Shown here: positions 1-9,300 of the stretch, piece after piece
Layout of the letters: every line of letters starts with the position of its first letter
Numbering within the stretch: the first letter of the stretch is position 1
NCBI GenBank assembly: GCA_023450835.1
Contig: JAEXGM010000137.1
Span: 1-17,654, forward strand
Source of the DNA: Bacillota bacterium
GTDB lineage: Bacteria; Bacillota; Clostridia; Lachnospirales; Lachnospiraceae
Reading direction: 5' to 3'
DNA length: 17,654 nucleotides
Notes under the pieces: generated by a model
Database searches by the model: none
The model's input: only the letters and a program-made list of their open reading frames with translations
What the model was told of the DNA's origin: nothing
Translations under genes and position numbers: made by a program

Positions 1-714
1 AATCTGAAGGAGCTTTATATCCGTCTCTCCATCTTCTACTTCAGGAATAAAGGTATTGGAGAGGATATCCCCGTTCAGAAGAGTCTTATACCAGGTGAGA
101 GCCAATGCATAACGCCCGTAAGGGATATTCATATGAAATCCGTCACGGCAAAGGCTAATTCCCCCATTGCCATAGTCAAAAGCCGTAAGGCTTCTCAAAT
201 ACTGGATAACGTCTCCGCAAGGAATGAGCTTTAAGGAGAGTTTTTCAGCTGCAAGGTCATAGGCCTTTGTTAATTCTTCATACATCTTGCTCTGATTATG
301 GTCATAATAACGATATTCTTCATGGGTGGAATCTTTCTCGTAGGCCCAGGTCTTGTGAATCCACTGGGTCGCATCAGGTACCAAACTCTTTACGTAGGCA
401 GACAGCTTTTCAATGTAAGGGTCATAACTGTCCGGCAGACCACTCTGCCCGCTGCACTGCTGCAGGGTTACAACATCCCATTTTTCTTCCAAAAGTGCTT
501 CTTTAATAGATATCTTGCGTCCTGTAGGGCTGCCGTTTAACTGATAATCATAGTCGGGGATATCTCCCTCCACATTGTTCCAATGTCTTTGAAGGGAACA
601 GCCTCCAATATAGAGATTTACCACCTTTATATCCCTTCCGCCAGACTGGGCTATTTGATACAGGTAAGCAGTGGCATCTTCTGAAAAGCTGTTTCCGATT
701 GCTAAAATTTTCAT
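1..714 (-). CDS. DUF4886/SGNH-type hydrolase, C-terminus cut by window edge
   Basis: An open frame of 238 codons runs from ATG at 714 to base 1 without a stop, so the C-terminus lies outside the window. The N-terminus MKILAIGNSFSED carries the GNS block I of SGNH/GDSL hydrolases (candidate nucleophile Ser9). Residues 186-197 contain CRDGFHMN, matching the late Asp-x-x-His block (Asp191, His194). The overall pattern (GNSFS, LQQCSGQSG around 84-92, DGFHMN followed by GRYALALTWY) is that of DUF4886 proteins. No signal peptide is seen, so it is probably cytoplasmic. GGAGGA lies about 11 nt upstream of the ATG. It follows the GH5 gene on the same strand, so I infer a carbohydrate esterase or deacylase acting on imported oligosaccharides, but the substrate cannot be read from the sequence. 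Family assignment is fairly secure; activity is inference. Confidence 0.85.
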   Translation of the reverse strand, partial: MKILAIGNSFSEDATAYLYQIAQSGGRDIKVVNLYIGGCSLQRHWNNVEGDIPDYDYQLNGSPTGRKISIKEALLEEKWDVVTLQQCSGQSGLPDSYDPYIEKLSAYVKSLVPDATQWIHKTWAYEKDSTHEEYRYYDHNQSKMYEELTKAYDLAAEKLSLKLIPCGDVIQYLRSLTAFDYGNGGISLCRDGFHMNIPYGRYALALTWYKTLLNGDILSNTFIPEVEDGETDIKLLQI

Positions 715-732
715 ATGTCCTATGTCCTCCAT

Positions 733-770
733 TACAGGTTGCTGGCTGCCCGCAGGTAAGCCAGCCTGTA
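733..770 (-). promoter_or_regulatory. Leader hairpin just upstream of the DUF4886 gene
   Basis: On the minus strand TACAGG-CTGGCT pairs with AGCCAG-(CAA bulge)-CCTGTA around an 11-nt loop, giving twelve base pairs. It sits immediately before the GGAGGA ribosome binding site. No T-run follows on the minus strand, so it is not a minus-strand intrinsic terminator. It could shape translation or mRNA stability of the downstream gene. The pairing is seen directly; the function is inferred. Confidence 0.45.
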
Positions 771-781
771 TATTTTCTTTC

Positions 782-826
782 AATTGCTTTATTTCAGCAC
801 TAGCCAGAATAACAAATAAAGCAATT
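782..826. repeat. Perfect 13-bp inverted repeat between the GH5 and DUF4886 genes
   Basis: AATTGCTTTATTT at 782-794 and its exact reverse complement at 814-826 flank a 19-nt centre. Neither side is followed by a convincing T-run, so it is a poor terminator. It may be an operator, an mRNA processing or stability hairpin, or a paused-transcription element between two co-directional genes. Confidence 0.5.
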
Positions 827-874
827 ACATTAACCCTATGATACCTCAAATATAATCAATATGAAAGTATAAAA

Positions 875-2044
875 TCATTCTTCCGAAAGATTTTCATTTA
901 TTCTGTATTCTTCAAAATGCCCGTCGCTATACATACTTACGGCCTTTGTAACCGCTTCTTTTTCCGTAAAGTTCTCTGTCCTTAAAGTTTCTCCCCATTT
1001 AACTAAAATTTCTTCATAGGTATCATTTTTTACATCTGCTTTGGGAAGTTCCGCTATATACCAGAAGAAGGTTCCCACATCTTTGATACCTTTATAGGAC
1101 CAGGTGGTCCAGCTAAGTCCCTGTTCATTGCACAGGGACAGGCCGTTTAAATTCTGGAATTCTCCCACATAGCCTGCAACACCGTATCTGTCCCTGGTCT
1201 CTGCCATGGCAACTGTCCATTTATGAAAGTTCTCATCATCATCGTACAGATGAGTCTGGTACATCATATTCTCCCATCCAGGTTCCCATGGGTCCGGCAG
1301 ATTGGATACCCGCCAGATACCCTCCACCGTTATGATATGTTCTTTATCAATTTTCCGGATGGCCTTTATCATTCTGTCATAGACCGTATTGCTCATCAGC
1401 CAGCTTTCTTCCTGAAAAGGGTCATAGCTGTGCTCCCCTTCGTAGCCGCCATTATTCTGAGGTTCATTCATAATATCATAGGCCGCAACTGTTTTACTCT
1501 CTTTATAACGTTCTGCAATGGTTATCCACAAGTTTTCCATGACTTTTAAGTACTCTTCATTGGTATAAAGGTCATTTTTGCATAAGGTGCCGCAGCAGTG
1601 GTCCATACTCTGGCCTCCCGGGCAGCCATGCATATCCAGGATTACATACAGACCATATTTTTCAGCCATTCTTATTACCCAGTCAATACGTCTGAACCCG
1701 GGATTTTTGGATAAATCCTCTTCAATCCAGGTTCCGGCTTCCTCTGTCATAAAGTTTCTGTACCAAAAGGGTACACGTATGGCATTAAGCCCTTTATCCG
1801 CAATATTTTTAATATCCCATTCCGTTATCCAGTTATCCTGATAGGTCTCTATTAAATTCTGGGCCAGCTCTCTTCCGAATCGTTCTTCCAGTACATTCAG
1901 GGTATCCAGGTTAGCCCACTTACGGTCTTCACCGCTGACCGGACACATCCAGCTCTCCTGAATCAGCCAGCCTCCCAGGTTCACACCCCGCAGTATTATT
2001 TCCCTTCCGTCTTCTTCTAATAGTCTTCCGTTTACAACTTTCAT
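875..2044 (-). CDS. Cytoplasmic GH5-family glycoside hydrolase
   Basis: This 389-residue protein is an almost bare GH5 (beta/alpha)8 catalytic domain. Visible landmarks are RGVNLGGWL (19-27), the conserved Arg90, DMHG (137-140), the acid/base in DIMNEP (Glu194), HLY (265-267), the nucleophile in GEF (Glu295), and an aromatic cluster SWTTWSY (311-317). No signal peptide or membrane segment is seen, so it should act inside the cell on imported oligosaccharides. The start is supported by GGTGA 5 nt upstream. It lies 105 nt behind the AraC-type regulator and ahead of the DUF4886 gene. It is clearly paralogous to the catalytic domain of the large secreted enzyme at 6307-12081. RGVNLGGWL resembles GH5 exo-beta-1,3-glucanase-like subfamilies, but subfamily and substrate are uncertain. 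A Cys-rich loop (Cys141, 150, 151, 155) follows the conserved His. Confidence 0.92.
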   Translation of the reverse strand: MKVVNGRLLEEDGREIILRGVNLGGWLIQESWMCPVSGEDRKWANLDTLNVLEERFGRELAQNLIETYQDNWITEWDIKNIADKGLNAIRVPFWYRNFMTEEAGTWIEEDLSKNPGFRRIDWVIRMAEKYGLYVILDMHGCPGGQSMDHCCGTLCKNDLYTNEEYLKVMENLWITIAERYKESKTVAAYDIMNEPQNNGGYEGEHSYDPFQEESWLMSNTVYDRMIKAIRKIDKEHIITVEGIWRVSNLPDPWEPGWENMMYQTHLYDDDENFHKWTVAMAETRDRYGVAGYVGEFQNLNGLSLCNEQGLSWTTWSYKGIKDVGTFFWYIAELPKADVKNDTYEEILVKWGETLRTENFTEKEAVTKAVSMYSDGHFEEYRINENLSEE

Positions 2045-2149
2045 CTGTTCACCAATTATTGCCGCAGTTCTTCTGCAATACTGCCCGATTACGGTATCCT
2101 TTCACGCTTAATTATTCTTTGCTCCGAATATGTCTTTGATCTTTGCATA

Positions 2150-4375
2150 TTAATCTTTTTCCTGGTATTCCTTCGGTGTAACTCCATTTGTCTTCTTAAA
2201 TGCCTTATGAAAATAAGAAGTGCTTGAAAATCCCACTTTTGCTGCTATTTCATTAATAGAAAGCGTTTTATTCTTTAATAACTGCTTAGCCAGGTTCATC
2301 CGAAGCTCGCTAATGGTATCCTTGATTGTGGTTCCATTGGTTTGGGAGTATACCCTGCTGATGTAGGGCACCGATTTATTCAAGGCAGTGGCCAGGCTTT
2401 CTACTGAAAAATCAGGGTCCGTATAATGAGAGTATATATATTCTCTCATCTGCTCATAGAAAGTTTCCTGCTTGGCAGCCTTTTTCTTATCCAGTTCCTC
2501 ACCGATTTTATCAAAGAAACTGTAGAAGCTCTCAAGAAATTCTTCCTTCGACTCCAGCTGATGGAACACCAGAATCATATCTACATTTTCAAAGCAATTA
2601 CTGATACTGTTCTTTTTTAAGGTGCTTACCATATTATTGAGAGTTACTACCAATCTGGCGGTTGCCATGTTAAATATGGATATGGGATAGTCCCTCAATA
2701 CCTCTGTGATATATAGAAAATGTTCTTTCGCCTCCGATATCTTTCCTGCCATTAACGCTTCTGCCAGCTGCTTCTCCTTTACAAGGGGATACTCATACTC
2801 ATTGGCTTCTTTTGTATTAATATTTTTTGCATCTATAAAACTGCCTTTTGTATAAAATACTCTGTGCAGAACCGCTTCCATGACCTGGCGGTATAAGCTC
2901 ATAAGCTGTTCCGGCTTCTTCCCATCACTGCTAAGTATCAGGGACAGGGTAATGTTAAAATAACCGGATACCAGATTTCCCGCCTGCTGCAGCTTCTCAA
3001 TAAACTGCTCCCGGCTTTCCTCTGTTGTGGTATTGATAAATAAAATAATATCGCTTTCATCCAAATCCGTTCCCTGAACTCTGTAAGCTTCCCCCAGCAT
3101 TTCCGTAAATACATTAATTACAGCGAATTTTATGGCATGTTCAACTTCCTGTTCATCCTGTTCCGCCTTATTTTTGTACCGGTCAATTCGGATAAGCAGA
3201 AGGTGGAGTTCTTTTTCAAAGTCCAGCTCCATATTTATTTTCTTAAAGTAATTACGCAGATACTCCTTCTCCGGTGATTCCTTCGAAGCCAGAAGATCAC
3301 TTATATATACACGCTTTAATATATTCTTTGCGCTTCTCTTCTCGTGCTCTAATTCCTTAATATCCGTCTCCATCTCATAAATAGGATGATACAATCTCCT
3401 GGTTATCCAGAAGGCCAAAAGGATGCTGAGGATTACGAATACTACGCTGACGGCCATAGTAAGTATTTGAATGTTTTGTATGCTCTCCTGCATTGTTTTA
3501 TATTTGGTCAGGCTGACATATTGCCAGCCGTATTTATCTCTCTGACTGTATACAAAGAAAAGCTTTTCTCCGCTGACCGTATCTGTAAAATACCCCTGCC
3601 TGTCCCCATTTTCCAGGATATTTCGGATATAGCTTGCTGCTTTGTAGTTCTTTAGCATGTCCAGCTTTGAACCGGCTGAGACAATGTCCCCTTTCTCATC
3701 GACTATAAAGTACTCCGAATCATTCTTTTGATTATCTTTAAAGGAATCCAGCAGATAGTCCGTATTAAAATTTATCATCACACAGCTTGTATCCGACTTA
3801 TTTGTATAAGAATCATACAGAAAGAAACTGTAAAAGTATTTGGTTTTCTTCTTGGTCGTGGAATAATAGGACCTGGGTATGGGTTTAAAAGGCTTATAAT
3901 CCTTGAAATTCGTAATAATGTTTCTGGCGGACACATCCAGGAATCCGTCATTTAATTTTTCATAACCATTTTCCGTTAGTTCAGAGTATTCACTTCCGCC
4001 TTCCACATAGACATAATTGTTATACTTGTTGTAAATATAGATGGACTCTATATAAGGAATAGAGGCTCTGTAGGTACGGAGCTGCCCGAAGGCAGCACTC
4101 ATATCATTGACATTTGGATCTTTTGTATATAATAATTTTGTGACATTCATATCATGGTATATCTGATTACCGATTTTAACAGCTACTTCTGAGAGCTTGG
4201 ACACCTGCCCCTGCTGACTGCTAAGCTGTTCTGCTCTGGCCTGATATTCATAATTCATCAAAATAGCTTCAAAATTGGAATAAAGCACCGCCGATGTAAG
4301 TACAATTGCTGCCACAACACATAGCGTAATATTCAGAAATAATTTTAGAAAGATACCCTTCTTAAATAAACCCAT
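2150..4375 (-). CDS. Membrane-bound AraC-family transcriptional regulator (YesN-like sensor)
   Basis: The 741-residue protein combines a sensor and a DNA-binding output. A first membrane helix spans about residues 9-32. An extracellular, probably Cache-like sensor region spans 33-300, and a second helix 302-325. A cytoplasmic linker follows, then a region (about 385-510) that may be a degenerate GGDEF-like fold without the motif. The C-terminal AraC double helix-turn-helix is at about 640-738 (SVESLATALNKSVPYISRVY, then INEIAAKVGFSSTSYFHKAF). A TTG eight codons earlier is in frame, but GGGGGAG sits just before the ATG at 4375, so I chose that start. Such regulators usually sit beside LplA-type sugar-binding proteins and control the transporter and glycosidase genes. 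Here it lies directly downstream of one and upstream of GH5. The ligand is inferred to be a saccharide. Confidence 0.92.
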   Translation of the reverse strand: MGLFKKGIFLKLFLNITLCVVAAIVLTSAVLYSNFEAILMNYEYQARAEQLSSQQGQVSKLSEVAVKIGNQIYHDMNVTKLLYTKDPNVNDMSAAFGQLRTYRASIPYIESIYIYNKYNNYVYVEGGSEYSELTENGYEKLNDGFLDVSARNIITNFKDYKPFKPIPRSYYSTTKKKTKYFYSFFLYDSYTNKSDTSCVMINFNTDYLLDSFKDNQKNDSEYFIVDEKGDIVSAGSKLDMLKNYKAASYIRNILENGDRQGYFTDTVSGEKLFFVYSQRDKYGWQYVSLTKYKTMQESIQNIQILTMAVSVVFVILSILLAFWITRRLYHPIYEMETDIKELEHEKRSAKNILKRVYISDLLASKESPEKEYLRNYFKKINMELDFEKELHLLLIRIDRYKNKAEQDEQEVEHAIKFAVINVFTEMLGEAYRVQGTDLDESDIILFINTTTEESREQFIEKLQQAGNLVSGYFNITLSLILSSDGKKPEQLMSLYRQVMEAVLHRVFYTKGSFIDAKNINTKEANEYEYPLVKEKQLAEALMAGKISEAKEHFLYITEVLRDYPISIFNMATARLVVTLNNMVSTLKKNSISNCFENVDMILVFHQLESKEEFLESFYSFFDKIGEELDKKKAAKQETFYEQMREYIYSHYTDPDFSVESLATALNKSVPYISRVYSQTNGTTIKDTISELRMNLAKQLLKNKTLSINEIAAKVGFSSTSYFHKAFKKTNGVTPKEYQEKD

Positions 4376-4405
4376 CAAAACTCCCCCCAAAACTTTCAAG
4401 AATAC

Positions 4406-4433
4406 AAAAACAGGGTGCCAAAATCAACACCCT
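4406..4433 (-). terminator. Terminator-like hairpin between binding-protein and regulator genes
   Basis: On the minus strand AGGGTG pairs with CACCCT, with a possible extra U-G pair, and GTTTTTG follows. It begins about 17 nt past the binding-protein stop codon and ends close to the regulator's start region. The stem is short, so it probably gives partial termination: high binding protein, low regulator. The hairpin is seen; partial read-through is inferred. Confidence 0.5.
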
Positions 4434-4449
4434 CCTTTATCTTTACTTT

Positions 4450-6072
4450 TTATTTATACCCATAGTTTTCACAATAAGCCTCCCACTGCTCTGTATAAGC
4501 TTCCTGAATTTTGGCAAGCCCTGCCTCCCCTGCTTTTAACAGGAACTCATCTACCGCAGCATCTACGTCATCTATTAATCCTGCCTGTAACGGTGCCAGA
4601 TATTCAATCATAACGGTCGCAAGTCCGGCTCGTTCAGAAGCATAGTCATCATACACTTCCACGAAACCGGAAGCAATATCCACATCCGGATACTTCGTAT
4701 TCAAAGCTATCCGGTGCAGCTCTGAAAAAACCTTATTCAGCTTGTCATCTCCCCTTGACGGAAGGGCAAATAAGGGATTGCGAAGTCCCCAGGCATTGGC
4801 GGATTCCGCACCGTAATCCTTGTGCTTTTGTCCGTCTTTATAATAGCCGTCGGCATCCAGTGTGTAATGAGTACCTTTTATACCATACTGCAATAATCTG
4901 TTGATGTCCTTGTCCATATATAAAAGATTAAGAGCCATGGCCGCCCTCTCGGGATACTTGGAATTGGTCGGAATTGCTGTTCCGTTTCCGCTGGGATGGT
5001 TGGCATAAGCAATTCCGTTGATACTGGCATAGGGTACATATCCCACCTTCCAGTCTCCTGCCAGCTTGGAATCATAGTAAGTACCTACAAATTTAGCAGG
5101 ATTTTGTCCGTCTACAATGCAAATATCCTGCCCGTTTATAAAGGCATCGGAATTATTGGCATCGGATAACACACTTCTGGACCAAAAGCCGGCATCTGCC
5201 CATTTCTTCATAATCTTCATATCATCCCTAAAATCATCGGAAGCCCAGTAATTAAACAGTTTCGAAGGTGCATTATACCCGGCTGCCAGCCCATAAGGTG
5301 CCCCTGACTGGACCCAGGCATACTTTGCCTGAAAGGCCATGGTAGCACTAAAGGAATAAGAAAAGGATGCCGTATTTACGGAAGGTTTCATAATGCTCTG
5401 TGCTGGATTATTTTTCTTTACCCCTATCAGATAAGCTTCCAGGTCTGCAAAACTGTCCGGCACCGGCAAGTTATATTTCTCCCTTAAATCTTCCCGGTAC
5501 ATAATGCCGGCATTCGTATATTCCTTCTTAGAGCTTGGCACAGAATATATCTTATCGCTCACTTTCATCTGCTTCCATATATCCGGCGTGATATAGTTAT
5601 AAATTTCAGGTGCATATACCGGAATCAGTTCATCCAAAGGCGTAAAGGCATTACTGTTTGCTAATTCCGCATAATTCATCCAGTTGGCGGTATAAATCAG
5701 GTCACATTCTTCCCCGGATGAGAGTATCATATTATATTTTGTCTGCCAGTCCGTCCAACTGGTGTACTTAAAGGTTACTGTCGTATTAATTTTTTGCAGC
5801 AGCAGTTCGTTTATCTTATCCTGTACCAAAGACATGTCATTAGGCGGGTCCCCCATCAGATAGAAAACCAAGTCAACTCTTTTAGAAGTATCTAAGACCT
5901 CACCGGCACCTTCCTTACTGCCTTCCCCTCTGTCCTTACTCTCCTTCTCCTGAGTGCCTTTTGGGGAAATATCGCCTGTCTTCCCGCTGCTTTTTGTACA
6001 GGCTGTAAATGACAGGAAAGCAAAACACAATATCAGAAGCACATAAATAACTACTTTCACTTGTTTTCTCAT
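4450..6072 (-). CDS. LplA-like extracellular solute-binding lipoprotein of an ABC sugar transporter
   Basis: The mature start chosen is MRKQVKVVIYVLLILC at 6072. The frame opens at 6138, but the first 22 codons give a poor leader without a ribosome site and overlap an inverted repeat. From 6072 the protein has 540 residues: a charged N-terminus, a hydrophobic helix and a lipobox FTAC with Cys25 as the lipidated residue. A Gly/Lys/Glu-rich tether follows (about 26-60), then a two-lobe binding fold (VDLVFYLMGDPPNDM and onward) like the LplA/DUF3502 branch of family 1 sugar-binding proteins. It should sit on the outer face of the membrane and deliver oligosaccharides to a permease. No permease or ATPase gene occurs in the window, so it is an orphan here or uses components encoded elsewhere. 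An AAAGG lies about 12 nt before the chosen ATG, which is a weak site. Confidence 0.88.
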   Translation of the reverse strand: MRKQVKVVIYVLLILCFAFLSFTACTKSSGKTGDISPKGTQEKESKDRGEGSKEGAGEVLDTSKRVDLVFYLMGDPPNDMSLVQDKINELLLQKINTTVTFKYTSWTDWQTKYNMILSSGEECDLIYTANWMNYAELANSNAFTPLDELIPVYAPEIYNYITPDIWKQMKVSDKIYSVPSSKKEYTNAGIMYREDLREKYNLPVPDSFADLEAYLIGVKKNNPAQSIMKPSVNTASFSYSFSATMAFQAKYAWVQSGAPYGLAAGYNAPSKLFNYWASDDFRDDMKIMKKWADAGFWSRSVLSDANNSDAFINGQDICIVDGQNPAKFVGTYYDSKLAGDWKVGYVPYASINGIAYANHPSGNGTAIPTNSKYPERAAMALNLLYMDKDINRLLQYGIKGTHYTLDADGYYKDGQKHKDYGAESANAWGLRNPLFALPSRGDDKLNKVFSELHRIALNTKYPDVDIASGFVEVYDDYASERAGLATVMIEYLAPLQAGLIDDVDAAVDEFLLKAGEAGLAKIQEAYTEQWEAYCENYGYK

Positions 6073-6133
6073 AAAATAATCATACCTTTTCATGTGTCTG
6101 CAAACTTTAGTCCACAGATGATATATCAGCAAA

Positions 6134-6179
6134 ATCATAAGGAGATTATCACTAAAGCTTTATGATAACTCCTTATGAT
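6134..6179. repeat. Long inverted repeat, probable operator, upstream of the solute-binding gene
   Basis: ATCATAAGGAGATTATCA (6134-6151) and TGATAACTCCTTATGAT (6163-6179) are reverse complements except for one extra base, around an 11-nt AT-rich centre holding AAAGCTTT. The right arm lies in the spacer of the TTGACA promoter at 6159-6188 and the left arm lies just past the expected transcription start. That placement suits a dimeric regulator's operator better than an RNA hairpin. Confidence 0.6.
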
Positions 6180-6188
6180 TACTGTCAA
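6159..6188 (-). promoter_or_regulatory. Candidate sigma-A promoter for the solute-binding gene
   Basis: On the minus strand a perfect -35 box TTGACA (6188-6183) is followed after 18 nt by CATAAA (6164-6159), a four-of-six -10 match. The expected start is near 6152, giving an ~80-nt leader to the ATG at 6072. The weak -10 and the overlapping inverted repeat suggest a regulated promoter. Confidence 0.5.
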
Positions 6189-6306
6189 TTTTAGATTAAA
6201 TACAAGTGTAATTTTATGATATTTTTGTATTAAGTGCAATAAAAATAATCATACTTTGCTTCTACTTTTTATACTTTTTCTTCTCAAAGCTATAAATCCG
6301 GATGTT

Positions 6307-9300
6307 TTATTTTGTTACGGCTACCGCTATACTCTTAACTCTCTTTCCCCCGGCCAGAATTATAAGCGTATCTTTTCCAACCGAACTTCCGGTTACTTTT
6401 ACAGCAGTCTTACCGCTATTCACTCCTACGGTGGCAATACCTTTCTTAACAGTCCTCCAGGTAATATCACTGTTTTTGTATCCATGCAAAGCGATACTGA
6501 AGCTGCCTGTTTTGCCGCTCTTTATTGTACCGGGAGCTTTCACAACTTCAAGCCAGGCATTTTTAACAGTTACTGAAGTCTTCACTGTTTTGGAGATGCC
6601 GTCAGCTAATTTTGCGGTTACCGTAATTGTAACCTTTCCTGCTTTCTTTCCGGTTACTTTTCCATTTTTATCAACCGTGGCAATACTCTTATCAGAGGAG
6701 GCATAGGTTATTGCCACAGTTTCAACACCAGAATCCTTTACTGTACTGCTTCCTGTCTTTACCAGGGTCTGAGGCAGTGTAACCTTAATGGTCTTGGTAT
6801 TGCCCGTTGTACCCTTCACGTATACAGGTACTTTGTCAATGGATACTTTAATCTGGTCAAGTAAGGAAACAAGAAGTGTTTTATCCGGTTTCTCTGCCAG
6901 AATAACATAATCGGAGCAATGCGTTATGGGGATACGGATGCCGTCACTGCCTACCTTAACATTATTATTTGGTATTTCAAGGAGCTTTCCGCTTGTCCGG
7001 TCACGATAATAAACAAAGGCATTGCTACCCACGGTTAAGCCGGCTTCCTTTATTAAGGTATCTGCAGATAATGTAATAACAGCAGTGGAAGGAAGTAACC
7101 CGGAATGATTGAAGGAAATTACAAGTCCCTTCTGGGCCGTACCGCTTCCTGTAATATTAACCACACTCATCTGTCCCATCAGATTGATATCAGTAACAGG
7201 ACGCTTGGAAGCTTTCAAAAGCTCTCCGTCAAAATGCCAGTTGAGAACAGCATCCTTTAAAACAATCGTAATGTCTGCTGATTTTTGTGCAGCAGCTATT
7301 TGTGTTAACAGATTACTTGTCAGCAATACCTTATCAACTTCCACATTTGATATACTAAATGCAGGTGTCAAATCCAAGCGGATAGAAATATCCTTTCCGC
7401 TCTTTATCTGTGCCGCTAACTCACTTTCCGGAAGGGCAGCCGACACAGTAAGCTTCTCCTTGCCCTCTGCCGCTTTTTGCAATTCTGCTTTGGATAGAGA
7501 CATTGTTATAACTGCCTTTCCATCCTTAATCTGAATATCGCTTACAGTCGGAACTGTTACAGTATTTGAGGAATTACCGTTTTGATTACCTCCGCTGTTA
7601 TTGCCGCTGTTGCCACTGCCACTATTTCCGCTGCCGCTATTATCACCGCCGCCATTATCACCGCCGCCGGGATTCTCACCTGAAGCTTCGGAATAAGGAA
7701 CGGCAAGTGGTATGTTCTTTGTAAAATAAGGCTTTAAAACGTCTGCGAATTTAGCATTTCTCGTAAATCCTGTTGCAGTATCAATAGTACTCCACTTGTT
7801 CATTATGGTATCAAAAGAATCGGTATTAATCAGCACAGGATTGGATTTACCGGTGTAAATCCCCCAACTGCTGCCTTCTCCTCCATCGGATACCTTAAAG
7901 GTCCAGGTGGTATAACCATACCCCTCAGCTTCAATCAGATCCATACACTGTTTCCAGCTGTCGGGATTGCTAAAGAAGGTGAATTCACCGATAAAGGAAG
8001 GAACATCGTAATTCGTAGTTTCTTTAATCATCTTAATCTTATCTTTGATAAAATCTGACTGTACCTTTGCATCGGTAAGACCGCTCCACTGGTAGAAGTG
8101 ATACTGGTATACCACGTTTTCCCAGCCGTAAAGGGACGGATCCGGCAAGTCGGTAGGATTCCAGATTCCCTGGATAAAAATCATATGGTCCTTATCCACT
8201 TCCCTGATTGCTTTATAAAGCCTGTCATAGACATCGTACTGAACTAATTTTGTTGCACTGGGCTCATTTAATAAATCATAGCCGCATACCATGGGTTCAT
8301 TCTTGTAACGTTTTGCAATCTCTTTCCAAAGAGCTACTGTCTTGCTGATATTTTCTTCATTTCCGTAGAAATTACCGATATCTGCTATTGTTGTATCTCC
8401 CGAATGGTCTTTACCGTTCTGGGAGCCCACGGCACCATGCATATCAATCATAACATAGATATCGCGCTTCTTGGCCTCATTTATAAACCAGTCAAGTCTT
8501 TCAAAAGCCGTTGTCTTTAAGCTTCCGTCGTCATTTAACATCTCAAAATAAGTGATAGGAAGTCTAAGTATATTAATTCCTTCTGCCTTTACCAAATCAA
8601 AATCTTCTGAAGTCCACCAGTTATCCTGATACTGTTTGATAAGCTCGGCAGCCTTCTCCTTACCAAAACGCTCGGTAAATACATTAATCATAGTAAGCAT
8701 ATCTTTAGCGTCCAGCGGGCACTGCCAATTCTCTGTTACAAGCCAGCCTCCTGCATTGGTGCCTCGAAGAATCACTTCATCCCCTGTACCATAATTATTT
8801 CTAATCTTCTTTCCGTCTGCTTTTAAGAAGTTGGAAGGACCGGTCTTGATGGTATACTGATACTCTGAAATGCTGCTTACTTTACTATCCAGCACAGCAA
8901 TTGCTTTTACCGTGGTACTTGCACTTACTGTAATGGTCCCTGTATATAACGGTGAGGAAGCAGTAGGATTTGAACCGTTGGTAGTATAACGAATCTGCGC
9001 GCCGGCAGTTCCCGATGTAAGTGTCAAAGTTCTTGCTGCGCCATAGGTACCTGCAGGAAGAGAAGACTTCACGGCCTTTACCCCTGCTTCTGTGCCCTGA
9101 ATAATATATTCAAAGGTCTTGGCATCACTTGCGGCTCCATTATCATATCCAATTGCTTTTAAGGTTGTGGTTTCTTCAATTCTAAAAGGTGAATTATAAC
9201 GTATGGAGGAGGTGGTAGGCTCACTGCCATCCAATGTATAATAAACCGGTGTGTTATCTTCGGAAGAACGAAGGGCTACAATAACTGAGCCCGTATAGGT

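Noticed and set aside
2045..2149. Hairpin TATTG-CAG/CTG-CAATA before the cytoplasmic GH5 gene
   Set aside because: The stem is short and bulged with no T-run; it is not distinguishable from chance.
6073..6138. N-terminal extension of the solute-binding protein to 6138
   Set aside because: It lacks a ribosome site, overlaps the inverted repeat and would spoil a normal lipoprotein signal peptide.
6302..6706. Plus-strand open frames antisense to the C-terminal Ig-like units
   Set aside because: They are shadow frames of Val/Thr-rich coding sequence, with no recognisable domain.
7109..7534. Plus-strand open frame of 141 codons
   Set aside because: Antisense to the unassigned domain of the large GH5 gene; no ribosome site or family features.
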